This document shows, in pieces, positions 48,286 through 58,181 of a stretch of DNA of 64,000 bases. Under the pieces are notes generated by a model. The model worked only from the letters and a program-made list of their open reading frames with translations. It searched no databases and was not told the DNA's origin. Source of the stretch: Thiomicrorhabdus cannonii (lineage in GTDB: Bacteria; Pseudomonadota; Gammaproteobacteria; Thiomicrospirales; Thiomicrospiraceae); the NCBI RefSeq assembly GCF_013391695.1, contig NZ_JACBGH010000008.1, forward strand, positions 1-64,000. Direction: 5' to 3'. The translations under genes were made by a program, and so were the position numbers. How positions within the stretch are numbered: position 1 is the stretch's first letter; each line of letters begins with the position of its first letter.

Positions 48286-48394
48286 TTTTTTAGGGGCTTA
48301 TTTTCCTGATTTCTTTGTTGGAAGTTGGCTCGTTTACCATTTGTAAACGTCGCCAACTTCCGCCGCGAACTCAGAAAAAACGCCTCCTAAAAAA
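48286..48394 (+). other. Nested inverted repeats downstream of ilvC
   Basis: An outer stem pairs TTTTTTAGGGGC (48286-48297) with GCCTCCTAAAAAA (48382-48394). Inside it, GGAAGTTGGC (48320-48329) pairs with GCCAACTTCC (48352-48361) and GTTTAC with GTAAAC (48332-48337, 48343-48348). The inner hairpin has no T-run. It is followed by a separate terminator at 48407-48432. Confidence 0.6.
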
Positions 48395-48406
48395 CGAGTG
48401 TTAAAG

Positions 48407-48432
48407 AACCGGCTTTATGCCGGTTTTTTTGT
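48407..48432 (+). terminator. Intrinsic terminator of the ilv operon
   Basis: AACCGGC / GCCGGTT with a TTTAT loop, then TTTTTTG. The stretch from here to 48644 holds repeat copy 11 and no gene I can see. Confidence 0.85.
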
Positions 48433-48502
48433 TTTTATAGGCTGTTTTTGCTATTTACGCACTTTGTTGGTTGCCTCGTGAACGCAGCAAAAATGCCTGC
48501 GA

Positions 48503-48522
48503 AAATTCTGAACAGGCCGGGT
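48503..48522 (+). repeat. Dispersed 20-bp repeat, copy 11
   Basis: AAATTCTGAACAGGCCGGGT. The right 13 bases match the consensus; the left part has two changes. It lies in the ilvC-glucan synthase gap. Confidence 0.7.
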
Positions 48523-48644
48523 CAGCAATCCTTCGGCCTTTATGTTTGAAAATCTCCGTGAGATACTGCGTAGAGCATGAATATGGCTTAAAGGGTTTTA
48601 TGCTAGAATCCGCTCATTAGTAGGGGCCATTTTTTGGAGGTGTC

Positions 48645-51227
48645 ATGCACATCATTTCGGTCGTCGCGCTGTTTATTTCTATTGTGTTTGGTACCTACGC
48701 GTACTTCAATCAGCCGATTGAAGAGCCGGCCTGGCCAGATGACATTCCCGGGTTCGCCTTTTCGCCCTATCAGAAAGACCAGAGTCCTTTTCTCAATAAA
48801 TTTCCGACACCAGAACAGATAGAGCAGGATTTGAAGTTGTTGTCCGGCAAAGCCGACGCGATACGTACCTACACCGTGGACGGCGTGTTCGGGGAAATTC
48901 CGGCGTTGGCCTATCCGTACAAAATCAATATCGCCTTGGGAGCCTGGCTGGATAAGGATCAGGTTAAGAATCAACGTGAAGTAGAGACGTTAATTCAGCT
49001 CATTGAAGAGCCGCCTTACAACATCGTGCGTGCGCTGGTCGGTAACGAAGTGCTGCTGCGCGAGGATCTCAACGAAGCTGAGCTGATCGCGTGGTTGCAG
49101 CAGGTGCGTCAGCAGGTGAAAGTGCCGGTGAGCACGGCTGAACCTTGGCATGTCTGGATGAAGCACCCCGAGCTGGCTGAACAAGTGGATTACATCGCCG
49201 TGCATATGCTGCCTTTCTGGGAGGGGGTCGCCTTAAAGGACGCGGTTGATTACATCGTCGCTAAGATGAATCTGTTGAAGGCGGCCTTTCCGAATAAACC
49301 GATTGTGATTACCGAGGTGGGCTGGCCAAGCAAAGGTCGAACGATTAAACAGGCGGTGGCTTCGCGTGCCAATCAGGCGATTTTTATGCGTCGTTTTATC
49401 CATCGCGCCAAGGCGGAAGGTTATGTGTTTTACATGATGGAAGCGTTCGACCAGCCCTGGAAAAGCGCGATTGAAGGCAGTGTCGGCGGTCACTGGGGGC
49501 TTTACGATGTCAACCGCAAGCTCAAGTTTGAGCAGCAAACGCCGATTATCGCCCTGCCGCAGTGGCACTTTCTGGCAGCCGCCTCGGCCATTCTGGCGGT
49601 GGTGTTAATCACCTTTCTGCTGATCGACAGCGGCGCCTTACGCAAGCGTGGCCGCAGTTTTTTGGCGTTTCTGGCGTTTGCGATTTCCTCGCTGATGATC
49701 TGGCTGATTTACGACTATTCGCAGGAGTACCATACCTGGATCGGCGTGGTGGTCGGCGTCTTGTTGCTGTTGGGTGTGGTGGGGGTGATTTTGGTCATTC
49801 TCGCCGAGGCGCACGAATGGGCGGAGGCGATCTGGTTTAAGCAGCGCCGCCGCCCCTTGGTTGAGATGCCTTTGGCTGAGGGTGAACATCCGTTTGTGTC
49901 GATTCATGTGCCGGCCTACAACGAGCCGCCGGAGATGATGAAAGAGACGCTTTATGCGTTGAGCCAGCTGGATTATCCGTGTTTCGAAGTCTTGGTCATC
50001 GACAACAATACGCGCGACGAAACGGTATGGCGGCCGGTTGAGGCTTACTGTCAGGAGTTGGGCGAACGTTTCCGCTTTTATCATGTGGCCCCTTTGAGCG
50101 GTTTTAAAGCCGGCGCTTTGAATTATGCCTTGGCGCGAACCGACGAGCGTGCAGAGGTGATTGCCGTTATCGACAGCGATTATGTTGTCAGACCCGACTG
50201 GTTGCAGCGAATGGTGGGGCAGTTCAAAGAGCCGCAGGTCGCCATCGTGCAAGCGCCGCAAGACTATTCCGATTACCACCAGAACGCCTTCAAGGCGATG
50301 TGCTATGCGGAATATAAGGGGTTTTTCCATATCGGCATGGTCACACGAAACGAACGCAATGCGATCATTCAGCACGGCACCATGACCATGGTGCGCAGAG
50401 GTGTGCTTGAGGAGGTCGGCGGTTGGGGCGAAACGACCATTACCGAAGACGCTGAACTGGGGTTACGTATTTTCGAGAACGGCTATTCGGCGGTCTATAG
50501 CGAGCGGAGTTTCGGCAAGGGGCTGATGCCGGATACCTACATCGATTATAAAAAACAACGCTACCGCTGGGCTTATGGTGCCATGCAGATTTTGCGCGAA
50601 CACGCCGCGGCCTTTTTGGATTGGAAAAAGACCAAGCTGAAACCCGGGCAGCGTTATCACTTTTTTGCCGGCTGGTTGCCGTGGATTGCGGACGGTTTTA
50701 ACTACCTCTTCACGCTGCTGGCCATCGTTTGGACTCTGCTGATGCTGTATGATCCGATCCACTACAATGCGCCCGACTGGAAACTGGCGCTGATCCCGAT
50801 CTTCTTTTTCGGTTTTAAAATCAGCAAGATGATGGTGCTGTATATGGGGCATGTCGGCGCACGTTTCGGCACGGCGGTGGCGGCGGCTACGGCCGGTTTG
50901 GCCTTGTCGCACACGATTGCCAAAGCGGTGCTTTACGGACTGTTTATAGGTCGGAAAATGCCGTTTCTGCGCACGCCGAAACTGGCAGACAGCCATAGTC
51001 TTTGGCAGGCCTTGATAGATGCCTACGAAGAGGCACTGATGGCTATGATGCTGGTTGCCTGTGCCATCGCACTCTATCTGAATTTCGGCTTTGAAACCTT
51101 AGAGGTGAATTGGTGGCTGGGCGTGCTGCTGGTGCAGTCTTTGCCGTATTTTGCTTCGTTGGTCCTGTCGGTTATCAGCGCCATGCCCAGGTTATCGGGG
51201 GCGTGGATCGGTTTCAAGGCCGATTAG
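48645..51227 (+). CDS. Membrane glucan synthase with GH17 and GT2 domains (NdvB-like)
   Basis: An 860-residue membrane protein. Order: a membrane helix (about 3-20), a GH17-like glucanase domain (about 45-300) with GNEV and ITEVGWPSKG holding the two likely catalytic Glu, two to three helices (about 310-405), a GT2 glycosyltransferase domain (about 415-660) with IDNNTRDET, VIDSDYV, TEDAELGLRI and KKQRYRW (QxxRW), then helices at the end. This fusion is known from NdvB-type enzymes of cyclic or branched beta-glucan synthesis (Pseudomonas, Bradyrhizobium). Linkage is not readable. UDP-glucose would come from galU. Confidence 0.82.
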   Translation: MHIISVVALFISIVFGTYAYFNQPIEEPAWPDDIPGFAFSPYQKDQSPFLNKFPTPEQIEQDLKLLSGKADAIRTYTVDGVFGEIPALAYPYKINIALGAWLDKDQVKNQREVETLIQLIEEPPYNIVRALVGNEVLLREDLNEAELIAWLQQVRQQVKVPVSTAEPWHVWMKHPELAEQVDYIAVHMLPFWEGVALKDAVDYIVAKMNLLKAAFPNKPIVITEVGWPSKGRTIKQAVASRANQAIFMRRFIHRAKAEGYVFYMMEAFDQPWKSAIEGSVGGHWGLYDVNRKLKFEQQTPIIALPQWHFLAAASAILAVVLITFLLIDSGALRKRGRSFLAFLAFAISSLMIWLIYDYSQEYHTWIGVVVGVLLLLGVVGVILVILAEAHEWAEAIWFKQRRRPLVEMPLAEGEHPFVSIHVPAYNEPPEMMKETLYALSQLDYPCFEVLVIDNNTRDETVWRPVEAYCQELGERFRFYHVAPLSGFKAGALNYALARTDERAEVIAVIDSDYVVRPDWLQRMVGQFKEPQVAIVQAPQDYSDYHQNAFKAMCYAEYKGFFHIGMVTRNERNAIIQHGTMTMVRRGVLEEVGGWGETTITEDAELGLRIFENGYSAVYSERSFGKGLMPDTYIDYKKQRYRWAYGAMQILREHAAAFLDWKKTKLKPGQRYHFFAGWLPWIADGFNYLFTLLAIVWTLLMLYDPIHYNAPDWKLALIPIFFFGFKISKMMVLYMGHVGARFGTAVAAATAGLALSHTIAKAVLYGLFIGRKMPFLRTPKLADSHSLWQALIDAYEEALMAMMLVACAIALYLNFGFETLEVNWWLGVLLVQSLPYFASLVLSVISAMPRLSGAWIGFKAD

Positions 51228-51419
51228 AGGCAGAAGCTTTCTAGGGCGGGTAAACGATTGATACAGATGGCGTGCCGCGTTTTATTTCCTTTTATAAGGG
51301 TGTAAGAATTATTGAATTTGATAATCGCGGTTGCTTGTAGACATGGGCAAACTTATCCACGATATTGTTATGGTTTAATTTCAGTTTGCTTTACGAGAAG
51401 TTTTTAGAGGGGGATTCAA
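51228..51419. other. Intergenic region before the OFA transporter
   Basis: 192 bp with no convincing gene or terminator. Only a weak TAGGGCGGGTAAAC echo of the dispersed repeat is seen at about 51241-51255. TTAGAGGGGG stands before the ATG at 51420. Confidence 0.3.
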
Positions 51420-52664
51420 ATGGGAAAAAATAGATGGTTGATGGCCTTGGCGGCTGTGGGGGTGCATATCTGTATCGGCTCGGTCTATGCGTGGAGTGTC
51501 TACGTTAATCCGATCAAGGCCGAGATGAATTGGACCTTAACGGATGTAACGATTGCATTCAGTATCGCGATTTTCTTTTTGGGGTTGTCCGCCGCGTTAA
51601 TGGGCAAGTTTGTTGAAAGAAACGGCCCGAAAGCCTCCGCGATTATTGCCGCCGTGCTGTTTGGTTTGGGCACTATCGGGTCAGGTCTTGCGATCCTGAT
51701 GGAATCCAAAATGCTGCTCTATTTTTTCTATGGCGTATTGGGTGGCTGTGGTCTGGGGATCGGCTATATCGCCCCGGTTTCCACACTGGTCAAATGGTTC
51801 CCGGATAAGCGCGGCATGGCGACCGGTTTGGCGATCATGGGATTCGGTTTCGCTTCCGCCGTGTGGGGGCCGACCATCAAGGTTCTGATTTCCGAAGTGG
51901 GTGTCGCTTCAACCTTTATCATTCTAGGCGCGGCCTATTTTGTGATTATGTTTGCATCGGCTTTGTATCTGGAAAAACCGGAAGAGGGCTACTTGCCTGA
52001 AGGCTTCAAGAAAAAGGTGGAAGCCGGCCACAAAACCATCAAACAAGACCTGGCGATGCTGGGGGTGCATGAAGCCGTTAAAACCCCGCGTTTCTATGGT
52101 TTATGGCTGATGCTGTTCATTAACGTGACCTGCGGGATTGCGATCATCGGCGTGGCATCGCCGTTGTTGCAGGAGGTGCTTGGGGTGTCGGCACTGGTCG
52201 CGGCGGCGGCAGTGGGTCTGATGGGGATTTTCAATGGCGCCGGGCGTATTTTCTGGGCATCGCTGTCTGATTATTTGACGAGACCCGTCGTTTACATCAT
52301 TTTCTTTGCGACCCAGGCCGTTGCGTTTTATGCGTTGCCGTCGATTACCGAAATCATTATTTTCCAAGTGATTTTGTATTTCATTATGTCCTGTTACGGC
52401 GGCGGGTTTGCTTCATTGCCGGCTTATATCGGCGATATTTTCGGCACCAAGGAACTGGGCGCGATTCATGGCTATGTGCTCACCGCCTGGGCCGCGGCCG
52501 GTCTGGTAGGGCCGCTGATTATTTCGATGGTGAAGGACGCTACCGGTTCTTATGCGGAAACCTTGTATGTGTTCTCAGGCTTCTTTGTGGTGGCGTTGCT
52601 GATCTCGATTGCCATGTTGATTAACATCAAATCGATTCAGAAAAAGCAGGGGCTTGTTTCCTAA
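51420..52664 (+). CDS. OFA-family MFS transporter
   Basis: A 12-helix major facilitator of the oxalate/formate antiporter family. Seen: GSVYAWSVYVNPIKAEMNW (the first-helix family motif), GGCGLGIGYIAPVSTLVKWFPDKRGMATGL between helices 4 and 5, and GRIFWASLSD between helices 8 and 9. The family carries small organic acids, for example oxalate, formate or lactate. The substrate here is unknown. It has TTTTAGAGGGGG before the ATG and its own terminator, so it is monocistronic. Confidence 0.85.
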   Translation: MGKNRWLMALAAVGVHICIGSVYAWSVYVNPIKAEMNWTLTDVTIAFSIAIFFLGLSAALMGKFVERNGPKASAIIAAVLFGLGTIGSGLAILMESKMLLYFFYGVLGGCGLGIGYIAPVSTLVKWFPDKRGMATGLAIMGFGFASAVWGPTIKVLISEVGVASTFIILGAAYFVIMFASALYLEKPEEGYLPEGFKKKVEAGHKTIKQDLAMLGVHEAVKTPRFYGLWLMLFINVTCGIAIIGVASPLLQEVLGVSALVAAAAVGLMGIFNGAGRIFWASLSDYLTRPVVYIIFFATQAVAFYALPSITEIIIFQVILYFIMSCYGGGFASLPAYIGDIFGTKELGAIHGYVLTAWAAAGLVGPLIISMVKDATGSYAETLYVFSGFFVVALLISIAMLINIKSIQKKQGLVS

Positions 52665-52677
52665 AACGGAGAAGCCT

Positions 52678-52697
52678 ACCCGCCCTGTTCATTTTTA
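52678..52697 (-). repeat. Degenerate copy of the dispersed repeat
   Basis: The plus strand reads TACCCGCCCTGTTCATTTTT, which matches the reverse complement of the consensus apart from three changes. It lies directly after the OFA transporter stop. Counted separately from the 13 clear copies. Confidence 0.45.
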
Positions 52698-52721
52698 AGA
52701 CGTTTCAAAACGCGTTTGTTT

Positions 52722-52746
52722 AAGCCAGCTTCTTGCTGGCTTTTTT
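52722..52746 (+). terminator. Intrinsic terminator after the OFA transporter
   Basis: AAGCCAGC / GCTGGCTT with a TTCTT loop and six T. The same stem occurs after katG. Confidence 0.9.
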
Positions 52747-52889
52747 GTTTTGAGAGCCGTTTATAAGCGTTTAATAATATCCTTTTATCCGGCCTAAGTA
52801 TTTTTAGGGTATGTACTGATTGATAATGACCGCTACACTTCTTATGCTATAGGCACATGACACCTATTAAATGAGCAGAGGTAAGAGCA

Positions 52890-53642
52890 ATGTGGCGTTA
52901 TCATTTCAAGCATTTATGGTTTAGAGACCAATCCGAAGAGGTGGTGTTTATTAACAGATATGCGGTGCAGATGCGTGCCGGCCTGATGTTGATTTTGCCG
53001 ATTTATATGGTGATTGTGCTCTTTACGACGGTGCTGGCGCCGACCTGGACAGTAGTACCCAATACGTTTGCGGAAGAAACGTTTGATATGACCGATGAGT
53101 TGCGCACGATTTTCAATGTGCAGGCGTTTCGCACCGCTTTCGACTACACGGTTCCCAGCCTGGTGTTGCTCTACGGCCTGTTTGAGATGTTGGCCGGGAT
53201 GTTTACCAAAACCGCCTATTTGTCGCCCACGATCCATCTGGCGACCTTGTTGACACGCCATATCCGCCCTAAATGGGAACCCTTAAAACCCAAGCGTTTT
53301 GCCTGGTCGATCGGCGCCACGCTGATTGTCTCTTGCTTACTGTTTTTTAATCCCGACACGGCGGCGCGCTTTATCAACGGGCTGGTTGCCAGCCAGCTAT
53401 TGCCCACCGATGCCAACTGGATGCCCGATTTTATCCCCTTGCTGGTGGGGGTGTGTTTTCTGCTGATGTGGCTGGAAGCGGTATTCGGGTTTTGCCTGGG
53501 CTGCAAGCTGCATTGGATGCTCGCCAAGATCGGGATTTTCAAAGAGCATTGCTACGACTGCATGAATGTCGATTTTGACGAGAAACGCTGGATGGAAGAG
53601 CGTAAAGCCCTGGAAGCGGGCTTGCGAAAAAGTCGCGAATAA
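52890..53642 (+). CDS. DUF4395-like membrane protein
   Basis: A 250-residue protein with about four to five membrane helices, for example GLMLILPIYMVIVLFTTVLA near the start. The segment LEAVFGFCLGCKLH matches the cysteine motif of DUF4395 proteins; a second pair HCYDCMN follows. The function is unknown. The two Cys pairs facing one side could bind metal or form disulfides, as an inference. It has AGAGGTAAGAGC before its ATG and repeat copy 12 touching its stop codon. Confidence 0.65.
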   Translation: MWRYHFKHLWFRDQSEEVVFINRYAVQMRAGLMLILPIYMVIVLFTTVLAPTWTVVPNTFAEETFDMTDELRTIFNVQAFRTAFDYTVPSLVLLYGLFEMLAGMFTKTAYLSPTIHLATLLTRHIRPKWEPLKPKRFAWSIGATLIVSCLLFFNPDTAARFINGLVASQLLPTDANWMPDFIPLLVGVCFLLMWLEAVFGFCLGCKLHWMLAKIGIFKEHCYDCMNVDFDEKRWMEERKALEAGLRKSRE

Positions 53643-53661
53643 AAATTCAACAGGCCGGGTC
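53642..53661 (+). repeat. Dispersed 20-bp repeat, copy 12
   Basis: AAAATTCAACAGGCCGGGTC. It begins at the stop codon of the DUF4395-like gene. Confidence 0.88.
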
Positions 53662-53819
53662 TGCGGAAAGCGGCGTTGTGCCGGATTAATTAAATGGGCG
53701 GATGTCCCTATCAAAAAAAATGAAGAGGTGGGCAGGCAGAGCGCCTGCGTGTCAATGGGAGGGTCAACAGCCGGCTATCCCGCCAAACAGCGCGGGTGAG
53801 GTCGAGCGCGCTCATCAAT

Positions 53820-53856
53820 ATTGTTAAAAACTATCAATAGCTTCAGTTTAATTTAT
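53820..53856 (+). promoter_or_regulatory. OxyR-like site upstream of katG
   Basis: The left half ATTGTTAAAAACTAT follows the OxyR half-site ATAGnTnnnAnCTAT with one change. A second, poorer half stands seven bases later at 53842-53856 (T and A spacer bases and TTAT kept). It lies about 80 bases before katG. katG is a classical OxyR target, but the right half is weak. Confidence 0.35.
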
Positions 53857-53892
53857 TGGTAAAACGAACTCTAAGGACTTATACCTAGCTAG

Positions 53893-56112
<2,220 letters not shown>

Positions 56113-56137
56113 TTCATAACCGCTTGTAAGCCTTACA

Positions 56138-56164
56138 AAGCCAGCTGTATGCTGGCTTTTTTGT
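56138..56164 (+). terminator. Intrinsic terminator after katG
   Basis: AAGCCAGC / GCTGGCTT with a TGTAT loop and a T-run; same stem as 52722. Confidence 0.9.
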
Positions 56165-56193
56165 TTTTGCAAGCCTGAAAAAATCGGGCCGTA

Positions 56194-56213
56194 AAAACTC
56201 AACAGGCCGGGTA
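56194..56213 (+). repeat. Dispersed 20-bp repeat, copy 13
   Basis: AAAACTCAACAGGCCGGGTA from 56194. It lies between the convergent katG and NifX-like genes, just before the latter's stop codon. Confidence 0.92.
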
Positions 56214-56224
56214 GGCTATCCGTT

Positions 56225-56557
56225 TTAAAGCAAGTTCAGTTGCTTAAGGGCGCTGATCGGGTCTTCTGCGGCTGTCTGGTAAACGGCGATATTGTCCTGT
56301 TGCAGGCGTTGCAGCAAGCCGTCACCCAGCCCTTGTGTCATGAAGGCGTTGATGCCGTGTAACGGATGTTCGGGATGGTGTGATAAACCGCCTTCAAGGT
56401 GGCGCAAGGTTTGTTCGCGGTTTAATTTGACGTGGTGTTGGCGCACGATTTGACCGTCTGCGATTTCAAAGATTAAATATCCGGGACATTTGCCGGCATG
56501 GCCGGAAAGCGTATGTCCGTTGGGGCTCGTCATGGCGATTTTCAGAAGCGTTGTCAT
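56225..56557 (-). CDS. NifX/NafY-like dinitrogenase cofactor domain protein
   Basis: A 110-residue protein with the fold of the dinitrogenase iron-molybdenum cofactor family (NifX, NafY, C-terminal NifB). Seen: LKIAMTSPNGHTLSGHAGKCPGYLIFEI and a HHPEHPLHGINAFMTQGLGDGLLQRL segment. No nif genes are present in the window, so it is probably a stand-alone metal-cluster carrier of unknown job. It follows the thioesterase with a 4-base overlap. Confidence 0.65.
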   Translation of the reverse strand: MTTLLKIAMTSPNGHTLSGHAGKCPGYLIFEIADGQIVRQHHVKLNREQTLRHLEGGLSHHPEHPLHGINAFMTQGLGDGLLQRLQQDNIAVYQTAAEDPISALKQLNLL

Positions 56558-56991
56558 GTTGTCTCTCCTTGACTGAACCGGTTGGCGATGTGTTTCGCGA
56601 TAAGTTGGGCAAGCGGGGAACGGCGTAGCGGTTTTTGCATGGCATCCACCGTGACGACGGTGGTTTTGGCGGTCGCCAGCAAGGTATCCGAACCTGCTTT
56701 AAAGATGTGTTGCACAAATTGGTAGCGCAGTTTGCTCAGCGCGCTGACTTCGACCGTAATGTAAAAACGGTCGTGCGCTTTGATCGAATGCAGGTATTCG
56801 ATTTCGATTTTGGACACCATCAGATTGATGCCTTGTCTGGCTAAAGCGGCAAAGTCGATGCCGTTTTCAAGCAGAAAGCGGTGTCTGGCATGTTCAAAAT
56901 AGTGCTGGTAATGGGCGTTATTGACCACGCCCTGAATATCGCATTCATGATCGCGCGCCTCCATAATCAAGGGATGGGCGGTGCTTGGCAT
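56554..56991 (-). CDS. Acyl-CoA thioesterase (4HBT, hot-dog fold)
   Basis: A 145-residue hot-dog thioesterase. Seen: ECDIQGVVNNAHYQHYFEHARH with the Asp and HY region of the 4-hydroxybenzoyl-CoA thioesterase family. No Tol-Pal genes follow, so it is not shown to be YbgC. The ATG at 56991 overlaps the DUF3817 stop (TAATG); a longer frame to 57111 would run into the neighbour and is unlikely. Confidence 0.8.
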   Translation of the reverse strand: MPSTAHPLIMEARDHECDIQGVVNNAHYQHYFEHARHRFLLENGIDFAALARQGINLMVSKIEIEYLHSIKAHDRFYITVEVSALSKLRYQFVQHIFKAGSDTLLATAKTTVVTVDAMQKPLRRSPLAQLIAKHIANRFSQGETT

Positions 56992-57272
56992 TATGCGTCT
57001 GCCTTGTTTAATACTTTGGCTTTGTAGATAAAACTGCCAAAGGGGATCAGCGAGGCGATAAAACCCAACAGGGTTTGATTGGCATTCAGGCGAGAGCTCA
57101 TCAATCCCCACAGCAGCAACACATTGAAAGTGATGAAAAGCGCGCCGTGAATCGGGCCGATGATCGAAACCGCTTCGGGCAGGTCGAGCAAGCGCTTAAG
57201 CGGCACCGCAATAAACAGCAGGAGCAGCAAGGAGCTGCCTTCCAGTATGGAAAAAAGACGTAATAACTTCAT
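56991..57272 (-). CDS. DUF3817-like small membrane protein
   Basis: A 93-residue protein with three membrane helices: LRLFSILEGSSLLLLLFIAV, the central GPIHGALFITFNVLLLWGLM and TLLGFIASLIPFGSFIYKAK. The EG and PIHG motifs match DUF3817. The function is unknown. The ATG at 57272 has AGGACA upstream. It begins a small unit with the thioesterase and NifX-like genes, downstream of the respiratory operon's terminator. Confidence 0.75.
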   Translation of the reverse strand: MKLLRLFSILEGSSLLLLLFIAVPLKRLLDLPEAVSIIGPIHGALFITFNVLLLWGLMSSRLNANQTLLGFIASLIPFGSFIYKAKVLNKADA

Positions 57273-57290
57273 TTTGTGTCCTATAAATAG

Positions 57291-57325
57291 AAAAGCCTCC
57301 CACAATCGCGATTGTGAGAGGCTTT
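57291..57325 (-). terminator. Intrinsic terminator of the sulfide-respiratory operon
   Basis: On the minus strand AAAGCCTC...GAGGCTTTT encloses the palindrome CACAATCGCGATTGTG, giving a long stem followed by T's. It marks the end of the operon after the 32-residue peptide gene. Confidence 0.88.
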
Positions 57326-57338
57326 GTGCACGGTGTAC

Positions 57339-57437
57339 TTACAGTGATACGACAGTCAGTGTGCTCAACCACCACATCAGAGCAACCGAACCAAACGTGA
57401 GGATCAATCCCCAAATAATGGCTTTAATTCCAGTCAT
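57339..57437 (-). CDS. 32-residue single-helix membrane peptide (CydX-like in size)
   Basis: From ATG at 57437 with AAGGAG 6 bases upstream, the minus strand encodes MTGIKAIIWGLILTFGSVAL followed by MWWLSTLTVVSL and TAA. It has one hydrophobic helix and a short N-terminus. It is too short for routine calling but is well supported by its ribosome binding site, its position directly after the diheme cytochrome gene (10 bp) and before the operon's terminator. Small one-helix subunits of this size (CydX, CydS) are known in cytochrome bd oxidases; sequence similarity is not claimed. Confidence 0.7.
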   Translation of the reverse strand: MTGIKAIIWGLILTFGSVALMWWLSTLTVVSL

Positions 57438-57447
57438 GGCAGACTCC

Positions 57448-58158
57448 TTATGGTTTACGGTTTAGGGAGGCGTAGTATTGAGCCAGTGCATCAATCTCCG
57501 CATCCGTTAAATCGTGGGTGAATTGGGACATGCCTGCGTTCACGTCGTTATTGCGATGATGTCCCTGGTAGGCTTTCATGGTACGCACGAAATATTCGGG
57601 CACCTGACCCGCCAGAGCCGGAGTAACGCTGTTGCCTTCACCATGCATGCCGTGGCAGGAGGCGCAAGGCGTAATCATGCGATTAACATCACCTTTGCGC
57701 ACCAGACGATCGGCATGTGCGTGATCCTCCGGACTCAACGCCTGGCTGTACGACCAGGTGGTTACCGGGTTGGAGGCGTAAAACGCGGCGACATCGGCAA
57801 TCTGCTGATCGTCCATTGCCTGGGCGATTTTCACCATGATTTCGGCCTGCTTGTAATCCTCCCAACGACGGCCGTCACGGTAATCCAACATCATTTTGAT
57901 GGTGTAGTCCGTGGTTTGGCCATTGAGCGAAGCATAGTTGCGCGAAGGCGACTCGCCTTTTTCACCGTGACAGGCATTACACATCATCTGTTCGTGAATC
58001 TGCTGACCACGCGTCACATCGCCGGCCGGCATAGCTCTTAGTTGATTTTCCAGAGCGAAATTACTCCAGGGGTTTGCGTCGGGCTTGGCGTCATGGCCGG
58101 CCAAGGCGACACCGCTCATCCCGATGAGGGCGGCGGCTAAAAGGGTTTGTTTAAACAT
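57448..58158 (-). CDS. Diheme cytochrome c, FccA-like
   Basis: A 236-residue periplasmic cytochrome. Seen: signal peptide MFKQTLLAAALIGMSGVALA, first heme site CNACH (about residue 60) and second CASCH (about 165), each domain followed by a class I fold, with late LTDAEIDALAQYYASL. It could be the heme subunit of flavocytochrome c sulfide dehydrogenase, since the flavoprotein gene is directly upstream, or a cytochrome c4-like shuttle. The ATG at 58158 has GGAGGAAC upstream. Confidence 0.85.
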   Translation of the reverse strand: MFKQTLLAAALIGMSGVALAGHDAKPDANPWSNFALENQLRAMPAGDVTRGQQIHEQMMCNACHGEKGESPSRNYASLNGQTTDYTIKMMLDYRDGRRWEDYKQAEIMVKIAQAMDDQQIADVAAFYASNPVTTWSYSQALSPEDHAHADRLVRKGDVNRMITPCASCHGMHGEGNSVTPALAGQVPEYFVRTMKAYQGHHRNNDVNAGMSQFTHDLTDAEIDALAQYYASLNRKP

Positions 58159-58181
58159 ACTCGGTTCCTCCACCACGGCGA

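Noticed and set aside
51353-51361. TTATCCACG, a DnaA-box-like nonamer
   Set aside because: A single site with one change, with no dnaA, no further boxes and no A/T-rich unwinding cluster; not an origin.
53566-53799. 77-codon frame between the DUF4395-like gene and katG
   Set aside because: It starts within the DUF4395 gene in another frame and has no ribosome binding site or recognisable features.
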